From the NCBI GenBank assembly GCA_905182405.1, contig CAJJBQ010000002.1, forward strand, positions 1,302,001 through 1,366,000: 64,000 nt of DNA, read 5' to 3'. Numbering within the stretch: position 1 is the stretch's first letter; every line of letters starts with the position of its first letter. Made by a program: the position numbers and the translations under genes. The DNA comes from Akkermansiaceae bacterium (GTDB lineage Bacteria > Verrucomicrobiota > Verrucomicrobiia > Verrucomicrobiales > Akkermansiaceae). Under the pieces are notes generated by a model. It saw only the letters and a program-made list of their open reading frames with translations. It searched no databases and was not told the DNA's origin. Of this stretch, positions 16,362 to 26,253 are shown one piece after another.

Positions 16362-18839
16362 TTACTCTTCAACAGGGAGTTCAAAGCGAGGTGGGCGGGA
16401 CAGTATTAAAAGGGCTTCCCGCTCTCCCCTTACCTGATCTTCGACGACTAGGGTGATTTGATTTTGTAAAAACCCTGCCCCGGAATTCTCATCTTCGGGC
16501 GCGAGACTCGGCTTCTCACTTTGATAGGGATCAGACCCCAGAAGTAAAGGGGCTTTGGACTTCACTGGAACGACCGGCAGAGCCTCACGTTGGAGGGTAT
16601 TGCTCGCAAACTGATCCACTTGCCCACTGCTTCCATGAATAGAACAGATCCCCACTTGCTCTCCTTTTCTAAAATACTCAGAATAGCTGGTTGAGCGAAA
16701 ACTCAATGAACCCGTCAAAGGATCTTCAACGGCTTCATTACAATAACGGGTGGGACGCATTCCAGAAGTGCGACAGGCAGTCACCCGCTCGATAGAATCC
16801 GGTTTGCTCACCATTGCTCCCCGGAAATCAGGAAGAGCCGAATTCATGGTCTCTTCCCAAAGGGGATAGGCTAAGTTCTTGGCAAAGGCATCTCCATGAA
16901 TTGCCTTTCGATTACTCTTGTGGAACCCAATCCAGACTCCGCAGGTGATCCGGCTGTTGTATCCCACCATCCAGGCATCGGTAAAACCATAGGGAGTTCC
17001 AGTCTTCGCTCCCCCGTTAAATAGCTCCTCCGAGAGACCCACTGAAGCGTCGGAAAGGTTCCCTCGCTTTACGACGTCATTCAAAATAGTATGCACCTGG
17101 AAAGCAGTCGCATCTGTGCAGGCTCTTTCTTCTCGCGGGCTGCTATTGAGATGATTCGAAGTGAACACGGGCTTGCCATCCCTATCCCAAATTCCTCGGA
17201 CATAAAAGGTTTCGGTAATCCGATTTCCCCCACGAGGGAAGGCTGTGTAGCCAAGGGTAAGTTCAGGAAGACTTATCTTATCCCAACCCACCAACATCCG
17301 GTTTCGAAGTCTATCGTCCGGGATACCTAAGCCGAAGGTTCTCGCGGTCTCGGCGACTCGATCCAAGCCCACATCAATTCCTAAGCGAACCGAGGCGGCG
17401 ATCTTCGAGCTGGCCAGGCCACGCCTCGCAGTAATTTGTCCCTCATACTGCGGGTCTCGCACTTCCATCCCCCATTCTCCCACCACTCCTTCGGTTCCTC
17501 CCACCATGAGCGCCCGATTATTCATCTGCTCATCTTGAAGAGGTGATGCGGGATTCCAGCCCCTCTCAAAAGCAGCCGCATAGATGAAGGGGAAAAAAGC
17601 AGTCCCGATCGGTCGACGTCCCAGCTGAATAAAGTCAAACTGCGAATCGCCGTAATCGCGCCCCCCCACGTGAGCCAGGACTTCGCCCGTTTCATGATCG
17701 ACCATCAAGACGGCCCCCTGAATATAGGCAGGGACCTTCTCTATTTCTTTGTTGAAATCGGCATGCTTGGGATGGGCGTAGTCGGGATCCGATTCGATCT
17801 CAGCCAGCTGGCTCGAAAGTCGATTCTTTGCCGAGTTCTGAATATCTAAATCGATACTCGTACGGATGACATAACCGCCCTGAGAGAGAGTCTCTTCCCC
17901 AACAAGCCGATGGGCGTCCTGAGCAATGCGTTCATAAAGATGAGATTTCCCTCGAATGATGGGATTCGGAGCCACCGCGATGGGGAGCTGAAGCATCCGG
18001 TTACGTTCCGTATCCGTGATCATTCCCTCCAAGGCCATCCGACGCAGCACGTGGTCGCGCGCCGTCTTATTATCCTTTGGGTGGCGGAGCGGGTTCAATC
18101 TCCTAGGGTTCTTGAGACAGGCTACGATAGAGGCGCATTCGTGGACCTCGAGATCGACAGGTTCTTTTCCAAAGTAACCCAACGAGGCCGAACGGACCCC
18201 GTAAAAGCCAGCTCCGAAAGGAACACGATTGAGATAGAATTCAAGAATCTGGTCTTTCACGACCTTCTTCCGCTGCTTTTCATCTGAATACTCGGACTTA
18301 AATTCCTCGTGAAGGTATTCCTCAATTCGAATCGCTAGAAAAGCTTCCACTATCTTACGTTCGTAGCCGGATTGGTCCTTGCGCCGGGCCTCACCGAGAA
18401 GATCGAAGGCATTACGGCCCAACTGCATTGTCACCGTGCCTGCTCCCTGGGTGATGCCACCGCTTTTTAAGTTGAGATAGACAGCCCGGGCCACGCCCAC
18501 CCAGTCCACGCCATCGTGCTCATAGAAGCGCTGGTCTTCCTGGGCGATCATCGCGTCGATAAAGACAGGGGGAACTTCCGAAAGAGGGATTTTACTGCGG
18601 TTCTCGACATACATGCGCCCGATTTCCCTTCCCTTTCGATCCAGAATCAAACTGGGAACCTCCACTTCACCAATGCGCTCCAGTTTATAATTATTGGCAA
18701 TTTCACGATAAGGATCCAGTTTCTCGTCGATGACAAGCAGCCCGCTCCCCCCAATGAGTAGGCAAATTGCACAGAAGATCAAAAAGCCCTCACGCTTGTA
18801 TAATCGTCGTTTTCTCCTTCTGTTCCCTTTTTGACTCAT
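16362..18839 (-). CDS. Class A penicillin-binding protein with degenerate transpeptidase
   Basis: An 825-residue protein with one N-terminal membrane anchor after a basic start. The GT51 glycosyltransferase looks intact: AQEDQRFYEHDGVDW with catalytic Glu101, GAGTVTMQLGRN, KIVEAFLAIRIEE, and ILEFYLNRVPFGAGFYGV. It would polymerise lipid II into glycan strands. The transpeptidase fold is present, but the SxxK motif reads Thr413-Ala-Phe-Phe416 (RPIGTAFFPFIYAA), losing both the acyl-accepting Ser and the Lys. The SxN motif reads S-K-I. Only the KTGT motif (GGAKTGTPYG) remains. Cross-linking activity is therefore unlikely. It heads the minus-strand run, and its start codon overlaps that of the divergent MidA gene. 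Confidence 0.92.
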   Translation of the reverse strand: MSQKGNRRRKRRLYKREGFLIFCAICLLIGGSGLLVIDEKLDPYREIANNYKLERIGEVEVPSLILDRKGREIGRMYVENRSKIPLSEVPPVFIDAMIAQEDQRFYEHDGVDWVGVARAVYLNLKSGGITQGAGTVTMQLGRNAFDLLGEARRKDQSGYERKIVEAFLAIRIEEYLHEEFKSEYSDEKQRKKVVKDQILEFYLNRVPFGAGFYGVRSASLGYFGKEPVDLEVHECASIVACLKNPRRLNPLRHPKDNKTARDHVLRRMALEGMITDTERNRMLQLPIAVAPNPIIRGKSHLYERIAQDAHRLVGEETLSQGGYVIRTSIDLDIQNSAKNRLSSQLAEIESDPDYAHPKHADFNKEIEKVPAYIQGAVLMVDHETGEVLAHVGGRDYGDSQFDFIQLGRRPIGTAFFPFIYAAAFERGWNPASPLQDEQMNNRALMVGGTEGVVGEWGMEVRDPQYEGQITARRGLASSKIAASVRLGIDVGLDRVAETARTFGLGIPDDRLRNRMLVGWDKISLPELTLGYTAFPRGGNRITETFYVRGIWDRDGKPVFTSNHLNSSPREERACTDATAFQVHTILNDVVKRGNLSDASVGLSEELFNGGAKTGTPYGFTDAWMVGYNSRITCGVWIGFHKSNRKAIHGDAFAKNLAYPLWEETMNSALPDFRGAMVSKPDSIERVTACRTSGMRPTRYCNEAVEDPLTGSLSFRSTSYSEYFRKGEQVGICSIHGSSGQVDQFASNTLQREALPVVPVKSKAPLLLGSDPYQSEKPSLAPEDENSGAGFLQNQITLVVEDQVRGEREALLILSRPPRFELPVEE

Positions 18840-19953
18840 GAGCGTTGATTGTTCCCCCGATCTAGAAGGGCTCCGGCATGCCTTTCCTTACCCCCGATCT
18901 TCAGACGGGGCAATCTCTGACTTGGCCCGTAAACTGAGAGGATGCATCGAGATCAATGGCAAGCTCTCCTTTCAAGACTACATGGGGACCTGCCTCTACC
19001 ATCCTACCCTGGGTTACTATGCTCGCCCCCACGCCAAGACCGTTTCCAAGAATGGCGATTTCATGACCAGCGCCTCGGTCGGCCCGATGTTCGGAAAACT
19101 CTTGGCGGGAAGAATTGAGAAATTCTGGAAGACCAATGGAGCCCCCGATCATCTGACAATCTTCGAAGTAGGCGCTCACGACGGATCACTCGCGAAAGAC
19201 ATCTATTCCTCTCTGGGAGAGAAGATAAAAAAGGCGACTCACTACTGCATCATCGAACCCCTGGCCGAGCAACGAGCCCACCTCGAAAAAATTCTCCCTC
19301 CCCCGTTCAGCGTGCACTCTGAACCGCCAGAAAAGGTAGTACCTCTCGGAGTGGTTGTGGCGAATGAGGTCTTCGACGCTCTTCCCGTTCCCCTCTATCT
19401 CTTTTCTAAAGGAAGCTGGCATGAAGTAACTGTCATCTGGGACAAAGAGTTCACTTGGGACACCCAACCCACCTGCTTCACGCTTTCAGGAGAATATCCC
19501 GAGGGCTACGTCACGGAGGGAAATCCCGACCTTGAAGGATTCCTCGAACCTCTCTCCAAATGCATGGAGCGTGGGTTGATGACTTTTGTCGATTACGGGC
19601 TCGATAAAGCCTCGCTCTATCATCCCTCCCGCACCGCCGGAACGGTGCGCTGCTACTCGAAGCACTCGATGAAAGCGCACCCCCTCGATTCCCCCGGCGA
19701 ACAGGACATCACTGCCGATGTCAATTTTTCCGCAGTTGAGGAAACGGCATTTCAGCTAGGCCTTCAAGTCGCGCCAGTGATGAGCCAGAGCCGCTTTCTG
19801 ACTCACTCCGCCAAGGAATGGCTCACCTCAACAAATCCCCCGGATGCTGCCGAAATCAGGCAATTTCAGACTCTCATTCACCCCAGCCAATTCGGGAATC
19901 GTTTTTACGTCTTGGAATTGCTGAAGGGAAAGGTCGAACGCGCCTTCCCCTGA
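18838..19953 (+). CDS. MidA/NDUFAF7-family SAM-dependent methyltransferase (copy 1)
   Basis: A 371-residue class I methyltransferase of the MidA family (DUF185). Family blocks are LSFQDYMGTCLYHPTLGYYA, NGDFMTSASVGPMFGKLLA, the SAM motif IFEVGAHDGSLAKDI, and VANEVFDALPVPLY. The eukaryotic relative NDUFAF7 methylates an arginine of respiratory complex I; bacterial substrates are largely unknown. The ATG at 18838 overlaps the start codon of the divergent PBP gene. An in-frame TTG at 18922 would start just before the conserved region and leave room for a promoter. A second family member lies at 28832. Confidence 0.88.
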   Translation: MSVDCSPDLEGLRHAFPYPRSSDGAISDLARKLRGCIEINGKLSFQDYMGTCLYHPTLGYYARPHAKTVSKNGDFMTSASVGPMFGKLLAGRIEKFWKTNGAPDHLTIFEVGAHDGSLAKDIYSSLGEKIKKATHYCIIEPLAEQRAHLEKILPPPFSVHSEPPEKVVPLGVVVANEVFDALPVPLYLFSKGSWHEVTVIWDKEFTWDTQPTCFTLSGEYPEGYVTEGNPDLEGFLEPLSKCMERGLMTFVDYGLDKASLYHPSRTAGTVRCYSKHSMKAHPLDSPGEQDITADVNFSAVEETAFQLGLQVAPVMSQSRFLTHSAKEWLTSTNPPDAAEIRQFQTLIHPSQFGNRFYVLELLKGKVERAFP

Positions 19954-19964
19954 GCAAAGCGTAG

Positions 19965-19983
19965 CAGAGGCTCGCAGCCTCTG
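19965..19983. terminator. Hairpin between convergent genes
   Basis: CAGAGGC and GCCTCTG form a perfect 7-bp stem around the loop TCGCA. It sits in the 45-bp gap between the MidA copy 1 stop and the stop of the cytochrome/LRR gene on the other strand, so it can serve both. There is no long T tract. Confidence 0.6.
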
Positions 19984-19998
19984 TCTTAATCCTCAGTG

Positions 19999-21576
19999 CT
20001 ACTGAATCCCAAAGATCACCTCAAGATTCGGAAGCTCCTTCTGAAGTGCCTTCCCTCCTTCAGGAGTCGCTTTGGAATTCCAAAGATAAACCTTCTCGAG
20101 TTTCGTGAGACCTTTGAGCTTCGCAATCCCGGCATCGGTAACTTCAGTCCCGTAAAGATTGAGCCATTCGAGATTCGAAAGCTGAGCAATAGCATCAAGA
20201 CCTTTGTCAGTGATCGATGTTTGGCTCAGGTTGAGCTTGCGAAGATTGAACATCTTTGGAAGGTGGGCCTCAAGAGCAGCCTCGGTTACGGAAGTGGATC
20301 CCAACTGGAGCGAAATAAGCGATTCGTAAATGGATCCCAACTTGGAGAAATGATCGTCGGTCATCGACTCACGAAGACTGATCGCAGTGAACTCCAAATC
20401 TGAGGAATCCTGAGAAACGTAGTTAATCGCGGTCTTGAGCTGCGCGTCCTGCTTCAACTCACCGAGTGCGGTATCAAGGGCTTCGCGTTTCGCGTTTTTG
20501 GCTTCTTCCACAAGTCGCTCCTCTTCCGCCAACGCATCTGCCATCGCCTTCAGCTCCTCAGGGCTGATCAACTTGCTGGCAGCCTCGATAATCCCTGCGG
20601 AGGCACCCATTCCTTCAAGTGTTTTGTCCTCAAGAATTTCGCCTTTTGGCAAAGTCGCGATCCACCAGTCGAGAATTGCGATCTCGTGCTTTTCAAGCTG
20701 ATCCTTCTTGGGCGGAGGCATGTGCTCTTCGTCCTCGTCATCGATCGGGAGATGAATACGGTAGAGCATGAGACTTTCTTTGGGATCACCAGGAACGACG
20801 GAAGGACCTTCGTCTCCACCCGCAAGAAGCCCTTCCCAAGAATCCATGAGGAGGCCTCCCTTTTTCTTGGTATCGACGGAATGACACGCAAGACACTTAC
20901 TCTCAAGAATCGAAACGACCACCTCGGCATAGGCCAGACGATCTTTAGGCTCTTTAGTGACGCCACCATCGGAAGGCTTCTCCTTTACTTTACTAAAGAT
21001 AGGGGCGAGTGGATCGCCATGAATTTCTTCACCTCCGAGGTGAGCACCGAAGCCCATCACTCCCGCTGAAATGAGAAGGAGAATGGCATAAACGGGATTC
21101 CGACTTCCTTTACTTTCTCCCCAAACACGGGAAAGAAGAGCCAATCCCAGAACTCCCACGAAAGCAATTCCCGCCCACATGTGGTTATTCCATTTAGCCA
21201 TGCTTTCGCCATCGGTAATCACTTCAACATAGCCCGTAAAACAAGCCAAGGCACCGGTGAAGACAGCTAAAAAGAGGGCCATCGTGGTCACCGGGCGATA
21301 TTTCCCGAAAGAAATCCAGCCGAACACCTCCATCACGAGTGTCAGGAAAACGATTCCGATCGGAAGGTGCAACACGAGCGGATGCATGTTTCCGAAAACA
21401 GCGAGATACTTGTCATCACTCGAGAGGAAAGTGGCAATTTGCTCCACCTTATCGGAGAACGGCATGGCGACGAGAACGCCGACGAGAGTCAGGATAAAGA
21501 GAGTGAGAAACACAAGGCCGGCCTTACCATCGCTTGACGCGTCTTCTTGCTCGTTAGGAATTTGATCTTCAGACAT
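19999..21576 (-). CDS. DUF2231 membrane protein with cytochrome c and LRR domains
   Basis: A 525-residue protein with three parts. First comes a membrane region of about five spans carrying NMHPLVLHLPIGIVFLTLVM, typical of DUF2231. Next is a single-heme domain with CLACH, preceded by VVSILESKCLACHSVD and followed by EEHMPPPKKDQL, as in planctomycete-type cytochromes. Last is a leucine-rich repeat end (FNLRKLNLSQTSITDKGLDA, LEWLNLYGTEVTDAGIAKL). Heme attachment would be periplasmic. This combination is common in Planctomycetes and Verrucomicrobiota. The ATG at 21576 is preferred over a longer frame from 21609 with a TTG start. Partner enzymes are not obvious here. Confidence 0.87.
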   Translation of the reverse strand: MSEDQIPNEQEDASSDGKAGLVFLTLFILTLVGVLVAMPFSDKVEQIATFLSSDDKYLAVFGNMHPLVLHLPIGIVFLTLVMEVFGWISFGKYRPVTTMALFLAVFTGALACFTGYVEVITDGESMAKWNNHMWAGIAFVGVLGLALLSRVWGESKGSRNPVYAILLLISAGVMGFGAHLGGEEIHGDPLAPIFSKVKEKPSDGGVTKEPKDRLAYAEVVVSILESKCLACHSVDTKKKGGLLMDSWEGLLAGGDEGPSVVPGDPKESLMLYRIHLPIDDEDEEHMPPPKKDQLEKHEIAILDWWIATLPKGEILEDKTLEGMGASAGIIEAASKLISPEELKAMADALAEEERLVEEAKNAKREALDTALGELKQDAQLKTAINYVSQDSSDLEFTAISLRESMTDDHFSKLGSIYESLISLQLGSTSVTEAALEAHLPKMFNLRKLNLSQTSITDKGLDAIAQLSNLEWLNLYGTEVTDAGIAKLKGLTKLEKVYLWNSKATPEGGKALQKELPNLEVIFGIQ

Positions 21577-21859
21577 GGATGTTGTTAAGGCTACGAAATC
21601 CTCAGGCAAATTCTTTCCATGAAAGGAAGTTAATCAACCTCAATTATCGGTCGGTTTTCCGGGATTTTGGACAGACTCGACGATTTTCCGTTCCTTTAGG
21701 ATTTCCGACAGGGATTTTAAAAAGAGCAAGCAGAATTCCCTCATTGATAAAGGAAAGGGGACCAGAAACCAACAGGAGTATTTCGATCAGAATAAAAAGT
21801 TACTTTTTCTTCATCATCTTTTCTTTTTAGCGGCTCCCCTCCCAGGATTTGACAACAAA

Positions 21860-22717
21860 TCATCCCCCGCAGACTTTCACTGCGTGACTGAGCGCTGCGA
21901 TAGGATCGTCCCAAGTCGGGATAAATTCGTGCGCCAACCAGCCGTCGTATCCAGTGGCTTCGATGGCTGCAATGACTGGAGCAAATTGAATTTCCTGTTT
22001 GTCGTCGAGTTCCCCGCGCCCCGGATTTCCCGCCGTGTGGTAGTGGCCAATCAGCTCGTGGTGGTCTCGAATACGGCGGATGAGGTCGCCATTCATGACC
22101 GAGACGTGATAAATATCGAAGAGGAGTTTGAAATTGGGCGAGCCAACGCGCCGCACAAGATCGAAGCAAAAATCGACATCATCGCCGAAACATCCGGGGT
22201 GGCCTTTCATAGGGGCGGAATCATCGCGCGAACTAAGATGCTCGAGCACGAGGGTAATACCCGCTTTTTCCGCAGCCGGAACCACTTCTTTCCAAAGCGC
22301 AATACAGCGCTTTGCGGCTTCTTCGTCATCCATTCCTGGAAAGCGCATTCCGGGAAAGGTGATCAGCTTTTTACTCCCGACTTGCTTCGCCAGCTCGATC
22401 CCGTGAAGCAGCCCGGCCCGCACTTTATCGGTAAACTCTGGATTGCACGGTCCTTCCTTAAAGCTGTGTGCCCCTGAAACCATCGAAATTTTCATCCCGG
22501 CTGCCATCACAGCGGGGTAAGCAGCCTGCGGCAGGCCTTCGATCCCTCGAACCCCCACCTTGAGCGCTGCACGAGCGAGATTCACTGGCTTCATAGGCTT
22601 GTAACACCACGCCATAACGGCGTGGCGAAACTTCTGCTCTGACTGCACCTCAGCTCCCTTTGAACTGAGTGCTAGCACGCTAAGACTACCAGCGAGAATA
22701 TTTCGTCTTTTAAGCAC
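21860..22717 (-). CDS. Exported TIM-barrel isomerase, hydroxypyruvate isomerase-like
   Basis: A 285-residue protein of the xylose-isomerase-like TIM-barrel superfamily, closest by eye to hydroxypyruvate isomerase. The N-terminus (KRRNILAGSLSVLALSS) looks like a Tat-type signal, suggesting periplasmic placement. Barrel metal-site residues are visible in TLVLEHLSSRD (Glu), KLLFDIYHVSVMNGD (Asp, His), IGHYHTAGNPGRGE (His) and YDGWLAHEFIP (Glu). It likely interconverts small keto/hydroxy sugar acids; the exact substrate cannot be read from the sequence. It lies alone on the minus strand, divergent from the CxxC protein gene. Confidence 0.85.
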   Translation of the reverse strand: MLKRRNILAGSLSVLALSSKGAEVQSEQKFRHAVMAWCYKPMKPVNLARAALKVGVRGIEGLPQAAYPAVMAAGMKISMVSGAHSFKEGPCNPEFTDKVRAGLLHGIELAKQVGSKKLITFPGMRFPGMDDEEAAKRCIALWKEVVPAAEKAGITLVLEHLSSRDDSAPMKGHPGCFGDDVDFCFDLVRRVGSPNFKLLFDIYHVSVMNGDLIRRIRDHHELIGHYHTAGNPGRGELDDKQEIQFAPVIAAIEATGYDGWLAHEFIPTWDDPIAALSHAVKVCGG

Positions 22718-22788
22718 TCCCGTTTCTACTCAAGAAAAAGTTGGAAGACCAGACTAGACCTCCGTCGAGGACTCGGTAACGTTTTCGC

Positions 22789-23331
22789 ATGAGCGAATTT
22801 CCGCGCATTTTTCATTCCGTCGAATTTGATGGCCCTTTCCAACGCTGCCTGAATTGCGAATCGACGTTTGATGAACTGGCGGTTCCCCATATCATCAGTA
22901 AGGCCTTTCGCGGGCCCGAATGCGTTTTCGAGTATGCCCTTTGCCAAAACTGTCACGGTGAAATGGTGGAATCCTTTTCCGAAGAATCCCGGTTCAATCT
23001 GGAAACATTCTTTCGCGCAAATGTCGATCTAGACGCACGGTCGGAAAAATTGGCGGAGAACGAGCACCACACCGATTGGCTCAAAGAATGCCTGACCTGT
23101 CAAACTCCCGTGCAAGATCTAAAGGAATACTCCATTGCCGCTCTCGCCTTTGGCGATCAAATGGTCTTCGACCCCTTTCCCCGCATGATGTGCGGCGGCT
23201 GCGAATTTAAAATGCAAGAGCAAATTTCAGTCTCCACCCGCGACCAATGGGACCGCTTTGTCCGTAATCATTTCGAAGGCCCGCCTGCGGAAGCCCTCAC
23301 TCCGGACGGTCGCATTCCAGTGTTGGCGTGA
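22789..23331 (+). CDS. Uncharacterised CxxC-rich protein
   Basis: A 180-residue soluble protein I do not recognise. It contains four CxxC pairs: RCLNCES, LCQNCHG, ECLTCQT and MCGGCEF. These suggest two zinc-binding sites, each formed by two pairs, arranged as a tandem duplication of about 80 residues. The region AVPHIISKAFRGPECVFEYA resembles the start of HNH-like zinc proteins, but no catalytic His-Asn-His set is visible. Its last 35 bp overlap the end of the P450 gene on the other strand. Confidence 0.7.
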   Translation: MSEFPRIFHSVEFDGPFQRCLNCESTFDELAVPHIISKAFRGPECVFEYALCQNCHGEMVESFSEESRFNLETFFRANVDLDARSEKLAENEHHTDWLKECLTCQTPVQDLKEYSIAALAFGDQMVFDPFPRMMCGGCEFKMQEQISVSTRDQWDRFVRNHFEGPPAEALTPDGRIPVLA

Positions 23332-24472
23332 AGCGAACCTTTAACGAAAGGTAACCAACCGAACGCTCATAGCGCTCTTGCTCCTCCACGTTTTTCTCCT
23401 CAGACAGAACGGTGATCGAAGCGATCTGCCGGGAAAGCCTTGTAAGCAAAGTCCTGACCAGCAAGCGGGCATGCGCTGCACCGAGACAAAGGTGGGGACC
23501 GAAGCCAAAGGCGACATGCGGATTCGGCGTTCGATCGAGCCGCACTTCTTCGGGATTCTCGAAAACGGCGTCGTCTTTATTCGCGGCAGCCCAAGCGAGT
23601 GAAACGCGACCTTTTTTAGGCACCTCCGCTCCGTGCACGTTCGTCGCAACCGGACACACCCGTCCAATGTGAGTGAGCGGGCTGACGACCCGAAAAAACT
23701 CCTCACTCGCATGCATGATCTTTTTCGGATCAGCGCGCAGTTCCGCGAGGGCTTCAGAATGCTCGGCAAAATATGCGATCACTGAAGACACTGTGTGAAT
23801 CACCGTGTCACGCCCGCCTGCAAAAGTAAGATTAGCGAAGCCCATCTGCTCTTCGCGGGTCAGCGGACGACCTTGATAGGTCGACCGCGAAAGGGTGCTA
23901 AAAAAATCATCATCGGGTGATCCTTCAGCCTGGTCAAATTTCGAACGAAGGTAGTTCTCCAGCGCCCCTCCTTTTTCACCCTCTGCGTCGCCATCGTGAA
24001 AGACATGAATTCCCCACCCAATCCAGGTCTCCGCCTCGGATTCAGGGACCTTTAAAAGATAAGTGAGCGCACGAGATTGCAGCGGCAAGGCAAAGCCGCG
24101 CACGATCTCGACCTCTTCCTTTGCGAGAGCTTCGCTAAGGAGCCCATCGATCAAAGAATCAACCTGCGCAATCACTTCGGGCAGCCGCGCTCTTTTAAAA
24201 AACGGCTCCACCAACGCACGATACTCGCCATGCTCCGGCGGATCATACTCGATCGGGAGTTGGCGCATCGTGCGCATCGATTCCTCCGAGGGAATGGGCA
24301 CGCGAAAGGGAGCGTCCGAACTAAAGGTCTGCCAGTCTTTCGCGGCAGCCCGAAGATCGGCATGCCCGAGAATCATAGGAACCGACTCACCCTGAAAGGA
24401 ACATTTCAAAATAGGACCCTCCTTGCGCGTCTCGCAAAAAGGGTCCGAAAAATCGACGCCAGCTTCAGCCAT
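23297..24472 (-). CDS. Cytochrome P450
   Basis: A 391-residue soluble bacterial P450. The I-helix oxygen-binding motif reads FAGGRDTVIHT, the ExxR motif is EEFFR, and the heme Cys lies in FGFGPHLCLGAAHAR. Length fits class I bacterial enzymes that need separate ferredoxin partners, which are not in the window. It starts 5 bp after the symporter stop, so it is probably cotranscribed with the two symporter genes. That suggests oxidation of an imported substrate. The substrate is not readable from the sequence. The 3' end overlaps the convergent CxxC gene by 35 bp. Confidence 0.95.
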   Translation of the reverse strand: MAEAGVDFSDPFCETRKEGPILKCSFQGESVPMILGHADLRAAAKDWQTFSSDAPFRVPIPSEESMRTMRQLPIEYDPPEHGEYRALVEPFFKRARLPEVIAQVDSLIDGLLSEALAKEEVEIVRGFALPLQSRALTYLLKVPESEAETWIGWGIHVFHDGDAEGEKGGALENYLRSKFDQAEGSPDDDFFSTLSRSTYQGRPLTREEQMGFANLTFAGGRDTVIHTVSSVIAYFAEHSEALAELRADPKKIMHASEEFFRVVSPLTHIGRVCPVATNVHGAEVPKKGRVSLAWAAANKDDAVFENPEEVRLDRTPNPHVAFGFGPHLCLGAAHARLLVRTLLTRLSRQIASITVLSEEKNVEEQERYERSVGYLSLKVRFTPTLECDRPE

Positions 24473-24477
24473 TCAAC

Positions 24478-26253
24478 CTAGGGGTGTCTAACACGATCTA
24501 CGAGATCCCGGATCTCCTGCGGAGGCGCAGGAGTGAGGCGGCTAACGACGATCGAGACGATGAAGTTCAAAATCATTCCGATAAAGCCGATTCCTTCAGG
24601 AGAAATACCCCAAAGATACTGCGACTTTGTTCCCCCAAGATACGTGAAGTAGATGATGTATCCTAAGGTAAACAGAATGCCCGTCACCATTCCTGCGATC
24701 GCGCCCTCTTTGTTCATTCCCTTCGAAAAGATGCCCAACAAGAGCGCTGGGAAAAATGAGGATGCCGCCAACCCGAAGGCAAATGCCACGGTCTTGGCAA
24801 CGAAGGTCCCAGGAGGATTGATACCAAACCAAACGGCCACCAGGAGCGCTCCCAGCGAGGCGAGGCGCGCCCATTTAATTTCCTCTTTATCAGTAAGATC
24901 CGGCTTCACGACCTTCTTCATCAGATCGTGCGAGATTGAGGTCGAGAGCACAAGAAGTAGCCCGGCAGCTGTCGAAAGCGCCGCCGCGATACAGCCCGCC
25001 ATGAGCAGCGCGATGACCCACTTCGGTAAGCCCGCCATGCGCGGATTCGCCATCACCATAATGTCTTTTCCAAACCAGAGCTCGTTTGGGCTCGCGCTGA
25101 CAGGATCGTTAGTCAGCAACCTCTCCCCGCTCGCTCCGACGCCTTCGGCAAAAATAGGCGCCTTTCCCGCGAAAACGGCTCCATCTTTTCCTGACTCGGA
25201 TTTACCCGGGCCGAAATACTGGATCTTGCCATCGCCATTTTTATCGATCCAAGCCATCTGCCCGGTCTCTTCGAAATCTTGGAACCACGCGGGCGCATCT
25301 TTATACGAGGTGTCGTGTAGCTCCCCGATGAGATTCACGCGCGCGAAAGCACCGATGGTCGGCGCGGTGAGATAGATCACGGCGATGAAGGAAAGCGTCC
25401 AGCAAGCCGAACGACGCACCGCCTTGACATTCTTCACCGTGAAAAAGCGCACGATGACATGAGGAAGCCCCGCCGTGCCGAACATGAGCGCAGCGGTAAT
25501 GCAGAACATGTCGATCTTCGAGAGCGACCCGTCCGTGTATTTACTAAAGCCGAGATCGGTGTTGATCTTATTCAGCTTTTCGAGAAAAGGCGTGGGATCG
25601 CCCCCCTTTGTGAAGTCTCCGATGAGACCAAGCTGCGGGACGACATCACCCGTCAGAGCAATTGCGATGAAGATCGCCGGAATGGTGTAAGCAAAAGCCA
25701 TCACGCAATACTGCGCCACTTGCGTGTAGGTAATCCCCTTCATCCCTCCGAGCCCGGCGTAAAAGAAGACAATCGTAGCGCCAATGATGACCCCAGCTGG
25801 AATTCCGATCCCGAAGAGCTGAGAAAAGACGATCCCCACTCCGCGCATCTGGCCCATGATGTAGGTCAGGCAGATGAAAATCGCGCAGACGATCGCGACC
25901 AAACGGGCTGCTTTGGAATAATAGCGATCACCAATAAAGTCCGGCACGGTCGCTTTTCCGAATTTTCGAAGAAAGGGCACCATCAGAACCGTCAAAAGGA
26001 CAAATCCTCCCGTCCAGCCCATCAGGAAACGAGAACCGTCGTATCCACTACTCGCCAGCGTCCCCGCCATCGAAATAAAGGTCGCCGCGCTCATCCAGTC
26101 GGCCGCGGTTGCCATGCCATTAGCAAACGGAGAAACCCCGCCACCAGCCACGTAGTATTCCTTCGTCGACCCCGCCCTTTGCTTAAAGGCGATCCCGATG
26201 TAGAGCGCGAAAGATGTTCCGATAAAGATGTAGTTCCAAAGATCCTGACTCAT
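24478..26253 (-). CDS. Na+/solute symporter, SSS family large subunit (ActP-like)
   Basis: A 591-residue inner-membrane transporter with about 13 spans, of the branch that works with a DUF4212 small subunit. Early blocks are [20 protein letters not shown] and [41 protein letters not shown] is also typical of the family. Relatives carry acetate or other short carboxylates. Between spans, near residues 335-346, an insertion contains DKNGDGKI, an EF-hand-like calcium loop. Its start overlaps the small subunit stop by 4 bp, and the P450 gene follows after 5 bp. Confidence 0.92.
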   Translation of the reverse strand: MSQDLWNYIFIGTSFALYIGIAFKQRAGSTKEYYVAGGGVSPFANGMATAADWMSAATFISMAGTLASSGYDGSRFLMGWTGGFVLLTVLMVPFLRKFGKATVPDFIGDRYYSKAARLVAIVCAIFICLTYIMGQMRGVGIVFSQLFGIGIPAGVIIGATIVFFYAGLGGMKGITYTQVAQYCVMAFAYTIPAIFIAIALTGDVVPQLGLIGDFTKGGDPTPFLEKLNKINTDLGFSKYTDGSLSKIDMFCITAALMFGTAGLPHVIVRFFTVKNVKAVRRSACWTLSFIAVIYLTAPTIGAFARVNLIGELHDTSYKDAPAWFQDFEETGQMAWIDKNGDGKIQYFGPGKSESGKDGAVFAGKAPIFAEGVGASGERLLTNDPVSASPNELWFGKDIMVMANPRMAGLPKWVIALLMAGCIAAALSTAAGLLLVLSTSISHDLMKKVVKPDLTDKEEIKWARLASLGALLVAVWFGINPPGTFVAKTVAFAFGLAASSFFPALLLGIFSKGMNKEGAIAGMVTGILFTLGYIIYFTYLGGTKSQYLWGISPEGIGFIGMILNFIVSIVVSRLTPAPPQEIRDLVDRVRHP

